A DNA stretch of 64,000 nucleotides, from the NCBI RefSeq assembly GCF_029892965.1, contig NZ_JARXWN010000005.1:124001-188000 (forward strand), read 5' to 3'. A model generated the notes under the pieces. It was not told where the DNA came from. It saw only the letters and a program-made list of their open reading frames with translations, and ran no database searches. How positions within the stretch are numbered: position 1 is the first letter of the stretch; each line of letters opens with the position of its first letter. The DNA is from Dysgonomonas sp. PF1-14 (lineage in GTDB: Bacteria > Bacteroidota > Bacteroidia > Bacteroidales > Dysgonomonadaceae). Made by a program: the position numbers and the translations under genes. This document shows positions 56,461 through 64,000 of the stretch, piece after piece.

Positions 56461-56496
56461 AAAAACGCTGTCAGAATTGAATCTGACAGCGTTTTT
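56461..56496. terminator. Bidirectional terminator
   Basis: A perfect 15-bp stem AAAAACGCTGTCAGA/TCTGACAGCGTTTTT with a six-base loop, between the converging nitroreductase and PCMD genes. Confidence 0.9.
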
Positions 56497-56515
56497 CTAT
56501 TTGAAGTAATGTCAA

Positions 56516-57481
56516 TCAATATGCCAGTTTGACATTGTCTATCCAGAACTTACTGCTTGTGCTGCCAGTATATGCTCCGCCATTACTGGAAGAGAATTGC
56601 ACAATCAGGTGTGTTACCTTTTCGTCAGGCAATGCCCATCCTACTTCCTGAATGGGAACCATCTTGCCTTTGCTGTTGCGGGTATAATAGGCATCTTCCC
56701 CCTGTTTCAGCCCCATATATGCTCCGTAGAAGTTCTTTCCGCTTATATCTCCGTAATGTACTTCGAGCCTGTGATTGTTTTGCCATGTACCGACCGATTT
56801 ATCGAATCGTTCCCAGCCCGTCCCTACACGTTTAGCATACACGTTTCCACTAGGTTCTTCCCATCTGTATTGCAAAAGTATCTGAACTTCGGCCATATCT
56901 TTTTTATCCACTTTCTTTTGTCCGCTAAAGCCTGTAGAACGGATGCAATCACCTCCGGTAGATACTTTATAGTCGTATTGTAGAGCTTTAGGACGTCCGG
57001 TAAACGGAATTCCCGTAACTAGTTTCGACTGCGGATTACTGGTATCTTTGATCGGCTCTACCATTTCTCCAAGAAATATAGTTCCGCTGGCAAGTACATT
57101 AATGTCAAAAAGACCAAGCACACGAACAGATTCGATACGTGTCTCCAAACGTGCACAGGAACCACTTCCCCTCTGCTCGGGAAAAACAGTTATACTGGCT
57201 TTGGTGACACCTTTCACCTTTGCCAAGACTGAAGATGTAGCCCATGGTGAAGTAGTGTTCTTATATGCAACATCAACAAGGGTATCTCCTGTTGCTATTT
57301 CATATATATATTTCGTATTACTCCCTATCACCTTCGATTCTTTTATCTTTCTCACCATCCAGTGATCCATATTGCCAAAGGCTATGGACTCCACTTTGCC
57401 CGATTGAGCCGACATGTCTGTACATACTGATAATGCCAGCAGAGTGATTAATGAGATTTTGCCTAATTGTTTGAACTTCAT
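56516..57481 (-). CDS. PCMD-domain exported protein
   Basis: 321 residues with a signal peptide (1-25, DMSAQ). The mature chain matches the putative carbohydrate metabolism domain: FGNMDHWMVRKIKES at the start, the AGTIFLGE-like SGTIFLGEMV near 130, FTGRPKALQYDYK near 165 and a terminal SSKFWIDNVKLAY. A jelly-roll glycan-binding role is generally assumed for the family. It lies 32 nt after the phosphoethanolamine transferase gene, with no sugar genes beside it. Confidence 0.78.
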   Translation of the reverse strand: MKFKQLGKISLITLLALSVCTDMSAQSGKVESIAFGNMDHWMVRKIKESKVIGSNTKYIYEIATGDTLVDVAYKNTTSPWATSSVLAKVKGVTKASITVFPEQRGSGSCARLETRIESVRVLGLFDINVLASGTIFLGEMVEPIKDTSNPQSKLVTGIPFTGRPKALQYDYKVSTGGDCIRSTGFSGQKKVDKKDMAEVQILLQYRWEEPSGNVYAKRVGTGWERFDKSVGTWQNNHRLEVHYGDISGKNFYGAYMGLKQGEDAYYTRNSKGKMVPIQEVGWALPDEKVTHLIVQFSSSNGGAYTGSTSSKFWIDNVKLAY

Positions 57482-57513
57482 ATTATCTTATTTTTTGTTG
57501 AGTTTTAAACATC

Positions 57514-59211
57514 TCAACGTTGTATTTTTCTTTTTTCCATCATTATCATATCCTCTTTCTTAAGTCCGGTATTATAAAAAGGAATCGGATCATCATGATC
57601 GTCAAGATACATCCTTGTTGCGATCTTAAAATCGGGGTTGAGGAGTGACAGGTCTGGATTCTGATACTCTGTATCTATATTAGCCATATCCAGTATTGTA
57701 TGGAATACTGCATTAGATGCTATTGGCTTTGATTCATTCTTTTCGGCATTAGCTATAGCTTGCGGATACACCTCATTATAGGCGGGCGAAAACCACATCA
57801 GCATGGGAACACGCAACTGATAATATGTAGGTGTAGGCGATGCGTGCAAAAACCGCTGACGATTGTCGTCCAATATATCTTCACCATGATCGGATGTATA
57901 GAACATTGCCGAACAGCTATTGCTCTGCCCCAATATCTTTATCACATTATGCAGGAAGTTATCTGTATAAAGGATCGTATTGTCGTATGCGTTTACAAGG
58001 TAATCCTTATTGGCTCTGGTGATCTCCATTGCATCATCAGGTGTAAATACAGCATATTCTTCGGGATAGCGCTCTTTATAATTGAAATGTGAGCCATAAG
58101 TATGTAACACAAAGAATAAATTACCCTGTACCGAATCCATATAATGCTGCAAACGAGGCAAAAGCACTTCATCGTAATTATTGGTCTTCTCATTAAAGTA
58201 GCGGTAATACTCTGTATAATTGGCATCTTGTGCAAAATAATCGGTAAATGTGCGGTTAGCCGACTGATTGGACAGAAATACAGTAGAGAATCCCACTTCC
58301 TTGAAAGCTTCGATTATACTTTTCTGGCGGTATATTATATCGTAATTCTCAGCCGAAGCGGCGGTAAGCATTATGGAAACACTCTTGTGTGTCGTATTTG
58401 ATTGAGTTACAGCATCGTGAAACAGAACTATGTTGCTGTCTTTTGCCAACTGAGGAGTAGTGTTCCGCTCATATCCGTACAATCCCCAGTTTTCGGCACG
58501 AGCTGTTTCGCCGATTACCATTACATATATTTCGCGTTGTGCTATACTGTCTTTCTTATGCGCATTAAATGTAAAATCTTTCGATGTCTCAAGATATTTA
58601 CTGCTTAGCACCCACTTATGACGGGCAAATCCCAGATTGTAAAAGACATCGGCAGGATACACATCTTCGTGTAATTCAAATTTTCCGGTATTCTTATTTT
58701 TTGCGGCAAAGCATAATAATGAAGATGCAAACAACAGAATAATACCTACCGGAAACATTATTTTTCTAAATTTAGAAGTCAGATATATCTTTCTTTTACA
58801 TGCAATTGCAGCGATAATAATCGTTGGAACATAGACCACAACTACAAATATGACGGAAGCCATGATTCCGTTCAGCACCTCTCCGGCCTCATTTACGTTG
58901 GTAGTCATCACATTCAGAAACATATCTACTGCAATAACTCCCTCTCCGAAAAGGTAAAACACGACAATCTGAAATGCGTGAATAATCAATAGCGGGATTA
59001 ACAATAACTGCGTCAGCCCAATATTTTTGAGCATAGTGTACAGAACAAAATAAAGCCCAAGAGGAAACAATACCAGTGCTATTTTTCCCCATATATCGAA
59101 AGGTTCTGTAAATAGTAGTCCTGCTGTAGGCAAGAAGTTTACAATTACAAAAAAGATAAACAGCTTTACAGGGTTGTCTATAAACTCATTCAAGTATTTC
59201 TTAAACTCCAT
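57514..59211 (-). CDS. Phosphoethanolamine transferase (EptA-like)
   Basis: 565 residues: five N-terminal membrane helices (about 15-170), then a periplasmic sulfatase-fold domain. Metal ligand Glu235 is in VIGETARAENWGLYGYERN, the nucleophile Thr273 or Thr274 in QSNTTHKSV, and the late metal motif is YTSDHGEDI. It transfers phosphoethanolamine from phosphatidylethanolamine, most likely to lipid A, which lowers surface charge and can reduce polymyxin binding. It lies 15 nt after the barrel-protein gene. Confidence 0.9.
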   Translation of the reverse strand: MEFKKYLNEFIDNPVKLFIFFVIVNFLPTAGLLFTEPFDIWGKIALVLFPLGLYFVLYTMLKNIGLTQLLLIPLLIIHAFQIVVFYLFGEGVIAVDMFLNVMTTNVNEAGEVLNGIMASVIFVVVVYVPTIIIAAIACKRKIYLTSKFRKIMFPVGIILLFASSLLCFAAKNKNTGKFELHEDVYPADVFYNLGFARHKWVLSSKYLETSKDFTFNAHKKDSIAQREIYVMVIGETARAENWGLYGYERNTTPQLAKDSNIVLFHDAVTQSNTTHKSVSIMLTAASAENYDIIYRQKSIIEAFKEVGFSTVFLSNQSANRTFTDYFAQDANYTEYYRYFNEKTNNYDEVLLPRLQHYMDSVQGNLFFVLHTYGSHFNYKERYPEEYAVFTPDDAMEITRANKDYLVNAYDNTILYTDNFLHNVIKILGQSNSCSAMFYTSDHGEDILDDNRQRFLHASPTPTYYQLRVPMLMWFSPAYNEVYPQAIANAEKNESKPIASNAVFHTILDMANIDTEYQNPDLSLLNPDFKIATRMYLDDHDDPIPFYNTGLKKEDMIMMEKRKIQR

Positions 59212-59226
59212 GTTTACAAAATGCTT

Positions 59227-60372
59227 TTAAAAAGCTTCATTAATGTTGAAATAAAAGGCTGATTCGCCTTTACCAAATCCGTAATCGAGACGGACGTTCA
59301 CTCTGTTCTTGAACTCCCAACGGTATCCTATACCGAAAGTAGGGAGAGTCTCACTCCATTCGAATTCGGAGAATTTAGGAAATACATTTCCGGCTCCTGC
59401 CCATACTACAGCACCGCTACGGCGATAAACCCGCTGACGAAGCTCTATTTGCGATTGTATCAATCCTTTGTCACGATAGCGTCCGCCATAATAACCTCGC
59501 ATCTGACGTGAGCTGCCAGCTGTCGCCATCATATTCCACGCCACATCGCCTGTATTGAGAATACCTTGCAGATCGAATGCGATTACTCCGCCTTTCCAAG
59601 CTTCTTTGTAATATCTGAATATGACTTCAGCCCGATTGAATCCGTAGGTGCTTCCCAAAAACTTAGGATAAAAGGTATATTCGGCCTTAGCATAAATCCC
59701 TTTATACGGATTTGGGATAAAATCTCTTGAATCGTACGATGCAATAAGCCCAAAGCCTACTGCTGTGGTCTTATTCCTTTCACCACCAAGCAGACTGACA
59801 TCATCAAAATTCTTTCCACTGATTTCTTTCACATTAGTACTTATTCCCAGATATGTGTAACGTGCTGCCTTTTTCAGGAAATCGAATTTAAACTCCATCA
59901 CCTGATTATCGTACTCTGAGTAATAATCCTGCCGTCCGGCATCGTAACCGACTCCCCAATAACGGCTTGGGCGATAGGCGAAATACATATCACCATCGAT
60001 GCGATAACTCATTTCAGGAAATAAGACATTACCACTTATACCGATAACATATGCCCCCGAAGTAGTAATATCCCCATACAGGGAAACATTGGACGGCGAC
60101 ATAGTCAAATCGTTGCGATCTACTCTGAACAGACCGGAAGCCACTAAGCCCACTCCAAGTTTGGTATCACTGGAATAGTGAGGCCCTCCGATAATCGAAA
60201 AGTCGAAACGCTTATCCGGATTTACTTCATTCGATTTTTCGAAATATTCGTAAATACGCTTGAAGAAGTTTTTCTTTTCAACTTTTACTGTATCCTGACT
60301 ATCTATTGTCTGGGCGTTTAGCTGTATCCCGCAGCCTAAAATGAAGGATATAAATATTAATCTTGTACGCAT
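59227..60372 (-). CDS. BamA/TamA-family outer-membrane beta-barrel
   Basis: 381 residues with a signal peptide (1-20). There is no POTRA domain; after a short linker the chain is a barrel of amphipathic strands ending in SAFYFNINEAF. The motif MRGYYGGRYRDKG (near 290) corresponds to the VRGY/F-type lid loop of Omp85 proteins, and YDSRDFIPNPYKGIY to the usual DxRD strand. POTRA-less Omp85 members are common in Bacteroidetes and of unclear function. Co-directional with the transferase. Confidence 0.82.
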   Translation of the reverse strand: MRTRLIFISFILGCGIQLNAQTIDSQDTVKVEKKNFFKRIYEYFEKSNEVNPDKRFDFSIIGGPHYSSDTKLGVGLVASGLFRVDRNDLTMSPSNVSLYGDITTSGAYVIGISGNVLFPEMSYRIDGDMYFAYRPSRYWGVGYDAGRQDYYSEYDNQVMEFKFDFLKKAARYTYLGISTNVKEISGKNFDDVSLLGGERNKTTAVGFGLIASYDSRDFIPNPYKGIYAKAEYTFYPKFLGSTYGFNRAEVIFRYYKEAWKGGVIAFDLQGILNTGDVAWNMMATAGSSRQMRGYYGGRYRDKGLIQSQIELRQRVYRRSGAVVWAGAGNVFPKFSEFEWSETLPTFGIGYRWEFKNRVNVRLDYGFGKGESAFYFNINEAF

Positions 60373-60531
60373 AACAGCGCTAAAATTAGTTAGAGTGCAA
60401 ATTCTTTATTGTGTACTTCTCAGAAATTCGATCTGAATTTTAGATAATTTGATTCTTTTTAACAACAGGGTGATAAAATATAGATTAATTGAGTTCTGCA
60501 TATTATTAAAAACACCTGAAAATCAACTGCT

Positions 60532-61443
60532 TTATATATGTAAAGCTCCTACAAGTTCTTTTACTGAACTAATGTTGTTTCTATCCAAATATTCTTTGAT
60601 TCCTTCTACAACCTTTACCGAAATAGTAGGATCGATAAAATTGTGAGTTCCTATCTGTATAGCGCTCGATCCTGCCAGTATAAATTCGATAGCATCCTGC
60701 CAGCAAGATATACCGCCCATACCTATTACTGGTATTTTTACGGCATTATATGTCTGCCACACCATTCTGAGGGCAACCGGTTTTACACAAGGACCGGATA
60801 ATCCACCTGTAACAGTAGACAATACCGGACGGCGTTTATTTATATCCACAGCCATACCGAGCAATGTATTGATAAGAGATACGGCATCAGCACCTGCACC
60901 TTCTACAGCTTTTGCTATCTCGGTAATGTCAGTAACATTAGGCGACAATTTTACGATCAGTGTCTTATCCCATACTTTACGGACAGCAGCCGTAACATCG
61001 GAAGCCGAACAGGCAGAAGTACCAAAAGCCATACCACCCTCCTTTACATTGGGGCATGAAATATTAAGCTCAATAGCCGGAATTTTATCCAGATTTACCA
61101 GTTTTTGGGTACATTCTACGTAATCTTCGATGGTAGAGCCCGATACATTCACAATAATATTCGTATCGAAGTCTTTAATCTCCGGATATATGTTGGAAAC
61201 GAAGTAATCGACACCCTTATTTTGCAGTCCCACAGCATTTAACATGCCTGATGGTGTTTCTGCCATACGAGGGTAATCATTCCCCTGACGTTCGCGAACC
61301 GTAGTGCCCTTTACAAAAACACCACCTATTCGCGATAGGTCAATAAAGTCCGAATACTCTTTTCCATAGCCAAAAGTACCCGAAGCAGTCATTACCGGGT
61401 TCTTCAAATGTAATTTACCTATGTTTACAATCAGTTTATCCAT
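60532..61443 (-). CDS. pyrD: Dihydroorotate dehydrogenase B, catalytic subunit
   Basis: A 303-residue class 1B enzyme that oxidises dihydroorotate to orotate with FMN, passing electrons to PyrK. Signatures: [17 protein letters not shown] (17-), catalytic Cys in [13 protein letters not shown] (near 130), [10 protein letters not shown] (near 168) and the FMN phosphate region [14 protein letters not shown] (near 242). Its start overlaps the pyrK end by 13 nt, the usual coupled arrangement. Confidence 0.95.
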   Translation of the reverse strand: MDKLIVNIGKLHLKNPVMTASGTFGYGKEYSDFIDLSRIGGVFVKGTTVRERQGNDYPRMAETPSGMLNAVGLQNKGVDYFVSNIYPEIKDFDTNIIVNVSGSTIEDYVECTQKLVNLDKIPAIELNISCPNVKEGGMAFGTSACSASDVTAAVRKVWDKTLIVKLSPNVTDITEIAKAVEGAGADAVSLINTLLGMAVDINKRRPVLSTVTGGLSGPCVKPVALRMVWQTYNAVKIPVIGMGGISCWQDAIEFILAGSSAIQIGTHNFIDPTISVKVVEGIKEYLDRNNISSVKELVGALHI

Positions 61444-62213
61444 GTCAACTTTTCTATATTAAATACGGGACCCTCTGTACACACACATACATTCCCTTCG
61501 CTAGTCTTTTCCACACAACACAAACATACGCCAAACCCGCATGCCATCATATTTTCGAGTGACACCTGACACTCTATTTTATGCTGATTGGCATACCTTG
61601 CCACAGCCATCATCATAGGCTTAGGTCCACAGGTGTAAATAGCCGAAATTCGGGTGTTTTTTAACACTGAATGATCAGTCACATATCCTTTTTCGCCATA
61701 GCTACCGTCTTCGGTCGTACAAAACACTTCTCCATACTTACCGAAATCATCCAATTGTAGTAAGTCGTCCTTCGATCTTGCCCCTAACAGGAATTTAGGG
61801 TTATAGCCTTTTGCTTTTAGGCATGCTCCCAAAAACAGCATCGGAGCTGTACCTACGCCACCACCTATCAACAATAATTCCTGTCCGTTATTTTCGGCAG
61901 GAAGCGTAAAGGTGTTACCTAATGGCAGCAGCAGATTCATTATATCCCCTTTTTGATATTCGCACATCTTACGTGTGCCGTCACCTATAGCCTGCACAAG
62001 CAGCCACAGCTCATTTTTGTCTTTATCTACAAAATTTACCGAAATAGGGCGGCGCAGGTAAGTAGTCGGTGAATTATCAACCCTTACTTCTACAAATTGT
62101 CCGGGAAACATTTCCGGTAATGGAGAATTATCTGTGGTGGAAAGTTTTAGGAGGCAATAATTACGGTTTAGCTGTTGATTTTCAGTAACAACCAAATCCA
62201 GCATTTTTTTCAT
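61431..62213 (-). CDS. pyrK: Dihydroorotate dehydrogenase B, electron-transfer subunit
   Basis: 260 residues. FAD-binding domain with [10 protein letters not shown] (54-), NAD-binding GGGVGTAPM (118-) and a C-terminal [2Fe-2S] cluster from CGFGVCLCC plus the later Cys of CVCTEGPVF. It passes electrons from PyrD to NAD+. Translation of pyrD overlaps its end. A -7 box precedes it. Confidence 0.95.
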   Translation of the reverse strand: MKKMLDLVVTENQQLNRNYCLLKLSTTDNSPLPEMFPGQFVEVRVDNSPTTYLRRPISVNFVDKDKNELWLLVQAIGDGTRKMCEYQKGDIMNLLLPLGNTFTLPAENNGQELLLIGGGVGTAPMLFLGACLKAKGYNPKFLLGARSKDDLLQLDDFGKYGEVFCTTEDGSYGEKGYVTDHSVLKNTRISAIYTCGPKPMMMAVARYANQHKIECQVSLENMMACGFGVCLCCVEKTSEGNVCVCTEGPVFNIEKLTWIN

Positions 62214-62260
62214 TTACCTTATTTTTTAGAGAATAAATACGCTTTGTTATTTTTCGGTTA

Positions 62261-62268
62261 CAAAGTTA
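62261..62268 (-). promoter_or_regulatory. Bacteroidetes -7 box (TAACTTTG) for pyrKD
   Basis: An exact TAnnTTTG on the minus strand, 48 nt before pyrK; identical to the purM box. No -33 match. Confidence 0.42.
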
Positions 62269-62360
62269 ATAAAGTTTAGCCTTATAATAAAACTGAGCCG
62301 GAATATTCTTTATTTGGAAAGAATTACTATCTTTATGACAGCAAATAAAGTTCAATACAG

Positions 62361-62453
62361 ATGTTGATTGATAATATTCATAACAAAAACACACTTATCG
62401 GACATCTTTTTCTCAATATTAAGGAAAGAGACCATTTCTGCCGCATCTTCTAA
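62361..62453 (+). other. Possible 30-codon leader ORF before tnaA
   Basis: In the 322-nt gap before tnaA, an ATG frame encodes MLIDNIHNKNTLIGHL then FLNIKERDHFCRIF and a stop. It has no Trp, unlike the TnaC leader of E. coli. A near-consensus -7 box TATCTTTA sits at 62328-62335. It could be a leader peptide, a gene remnant or chance. Nothing else is visible in the gap. Confidence 0.2.
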
Positions 62454-62535
62454 ATTCTGTATATCTTCATAAAATAAGCATGAAGATCAATTTTACTATC
62501 AATCTTTTTATAAAATCATATAATTCTTTATTACT

Positions 62536-63912
62536 ATGGAATTACCATTTGCTGAATCTTGGAAAATCAAGATGGTTGAACCAATTCGTAAAAGCACACG
62601 CAAAGAACGTGAACAATGGCTGAAAGAAGCTAAATATAATATGTTTCAGTTAAAGGCAGAACAAGTATATATAGACCTGATCACCGATTCGGGTACGGGT
62701 GCTATGAGCGATCGCCAATGGGCTGCTATGATGCTGGGAGACGAGAGTTATGCCGGAGCATCTTCATATTATAAGATGAAAGATACAGTAACCCGTATTA
62801 CGGGTTTCGACTATGTATTGCCTACCCATCAGGGACGGGCTGCCGAAAACGTCTTATTCTCGTGCCTGATAAAAGAAGGTGATGTAGTTCCCGGCAATTC
62901 ACATTTCGATACGACTAAAGGGCATATAGAATCCCGCAAAGCGATAGCTCTGGACTGTACGATAGATGAGGCTAAGGATACACAGCTGGAAATACCATTC
63001 AAAGGGAATGTGGATATCGCCAAACTCGAAGAGGCTTTGAAAAAGTACGGTGACCGTATTCCGTTTATTATTATTACGATTACAAATAATACTTCAGGCG
63101 GACAGCCGGTATCTATGCAAAATCTGTGGGATACACGTGTATTAGCCAATAAATACGGCAAAAAGGTACTTTTCGATTCTGCCCGCTTTGCAGAGAATGC
63201 TTATTTCATCAAAACACGCGAAAAAGGCTTCGATAAGAAAACAATAAAGGAGATATGCCTCGAGATGTTTTCGTATGCCGATGCTATGACTATGAGCGCT
63301 AAGAAGGACGCTATAGTGAATATGGGCGGTTTCTTTGCCACCAACCTGAAGGACTGGTACGATATGGCTAAAGTGAAGGGAATTGCGTACGAGGGCTTTG
63401 TAACGTACGGAGGAATGAACGGACGTGATATGAATGCGCTGGCCATAGGGCTAGATGAAAATACCGAATTTGATAACCTAGAGAGCCGTATTAAGCAGGT
63501 AGAGTATCTGGGTAAGAAACTAGATGAATACGGAATACCATATCAGCGTCCTGCCGGAGGGCACGCAATATTTGTAGATGCCACAAAAGTATTGACTCAT
63601 GTACCTAAAGAGGAGTTTCCGGCACAAACACTGACTGTGGAGCTATATCTGGAAGCCGGTATACGTGGTTGTGAGATCGGATATCTGTTGGCTGACCGCG
63701 ATCCGGTTACACGAGAGAACCGTTTTGACGGGCTTGATCTGCTCCGGTTAGCTATACCTCGTCGTGTATATACCGACAATCATATGAATGTAGTGGCAGC
63801 TGCATTAAAAAATATCTACGATCGGCGTGAGAGTATCACTAAGGGATTGGAAATAACGTGGGAAGCGGAACTGTTAAGGCATTTTACAGTAGAAATGAAA
63901 AGAGCGAAATAA
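62536..63912 (+). CDS. tnaA: Tryptophanase
   Basis: A 458-residue PLP enzyme cleaving L-tryptophan to indole, pyruvate and ammonia. PLP Lys257 lies in MTMSAKKDAIVNMGG. VLPTHQGRAAENVLF, ITNNTSGGQPVSM and FDSARFAENAYFIKTRE match the beta-eliminating lyases. Tyrosine phenol-lyase is the close alternative; the SARFAENAY and GCEIGYLLADRDP segments favour tryptophanase. The N-terminus MELPFAESWKIKMVEP looks like Bacteroides TnaA. No tryptophan permease is adjacent before the window ends. Confidence 0.88.
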   Translation: MELPFAESWKIKMVEPIRKSTRKEREQWLKEAKYNMFQLKAEQVYIDLITDSGTGAMSDRQWAAMMLGDESYAGASSYYKMKDTVTRITGFDYVLPTHQGRAAENVLFSCLIKEGDVVPGNSHFDTTKGHIESRKAIALDCTIDEAKDTQLEIPFKGNVDIAKLEEALKKYGDRIPFIIITITNNTSGGQPVSMQNLWDTRVLANKYGKKVLFDSARFAENAYFIKTREKGFDKKTIKEICLEMFSYADAMTMSAKKDAIVNMGGFFATNLKDWYDMAKVKGIAYEGFVTYGGMNGRDMNALAIGLDENTEFDNLESRIKQVEYLGKKLDEYGIPYQRPAGGHAIFVDATKVLTHVPKEEFPAQTLTVELYLEAGIRGCEIGYLLADRDPVTRENRFDGLDLLRLAIPRRVYTDNHMNVVAAALKNIYDRRESITKGLEITWEAELLRHFTVEMKRAK

Positions 63913-63948
63913 TTAAAGGTTATTAGTCTTACAATTTAAGAATATTTT

Positions 63949-63980
63949 AGCCTCACCTTAATTTAGGTGGGGCTATTTTT
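63949..63980 (+). terminator. Rho-independent terminator of tnaA
   Basis: AGCCTCACCT pairs with AGGTGGGGCT (one G-U) around a six-base loop, followed by ATTTTT. Confidence 0.8.
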
Positions 63981-64000
63981 ATATCTGCCAATTTACGAAC

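Noticed and set aside
62536-63912. Tyrosine phenol-lyase instead of tryptophanase
   Set aside because: The families are close, but the SARFAENAY segment and the C-terminal IGYLLADRDP-like region fit tryptophanase better.
1-64000. CRISPR array, prophage or integrative element
   Set aside because: No regularly spaced repeats, phage structural genes, integrase or attachment-site duplication were seen in the window.

Overview
The window looks like chromosomal DNA of a Bacteroidales bacterium, probably a Dysgonomonas-like or related gut or environmental anaerobe. The evidence is a SusC/SusD polysaccharide locus under an ECF-sigma/FecR pair, promoters of the Bacteroidetes type (TTG or TTTG, about 20 nt, then TAnnTTTG), few Shine-Dalgarno sites, a GyrA with Phe where E. 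coli has Asp87, a Bacteroides-like tryptophanase, and DUF4105, PCMD and DUF2089 families. The genus is an inference, because there is no rRNA in the window.

Layout. 0-5.2 kb: class I fructose-bisphosphate aldolase (minus); a large protein with an HPr-kinase-like P-loop; a DUF2089 regulator, Yip1-like membrane protein and secreted alpha/beta hydrolase in one unit. 5.2-15.4 kb: a plus-strand cluster of SWIM zinc-finger protein, HEAT-repeat protein, MoxR AAA+ ATPase, DUF2314 lipoprotein, DUF5682 protein, a decayed small gene, an HTH protein, a VWA-domain protein and a small membrane protein. This is the best candidate for an undescribed system. It resembles E. coli yehL/yehM/yehP/yehQ, which is itself uncharacterised. 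15.4-23.3 kb: hemN, an AmpG/RhtX-like permease, a TonB-dependent receptor behind two duplicated promoters, a divergent HemY-like FAD oxidoreductase, a four-helix cytochrome-b-like protein and an AraC regulator. Together these suggest iron or tetrapyrrole acquisition.

23.5-36.7 kb is a minus-strand polysaccharide utilization locus: ECF sigma, FecR, SusC, SusD, GH18 endo-glycosidase, LamG lipoprotein, GH29 fucosidase and a GH123-like enzyme. It points to host N-glycan or glycoconjugate degradation. A plus-strand promoter and strong terminator lie between fecR and susC and could define a ~100-nt antisense RNA to the susC leader. Several small inverted-repeat elements and an insertion-sequence remnant surround the locus.

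37-64 kb is mostly housekeeping. An SRP RNA and tRNA-Thr share one transcript; then come pepT, gcvT, a Cys/Lys-rich secreted peptide, purM, a ROK kinase, meaB, a TPR protein with gyrA, and secA. These are followed by an alkaline-phosphatase-fold protein that has lost its active site, a DUF4105 protein, a nitroreductase, a PCMD protein, a phosphoethanolamine transferase, a BamA/TamA-like barrel, pyrD/pyrK and tnaA. Domain and family assignments were made by reading motifs, without database searches.
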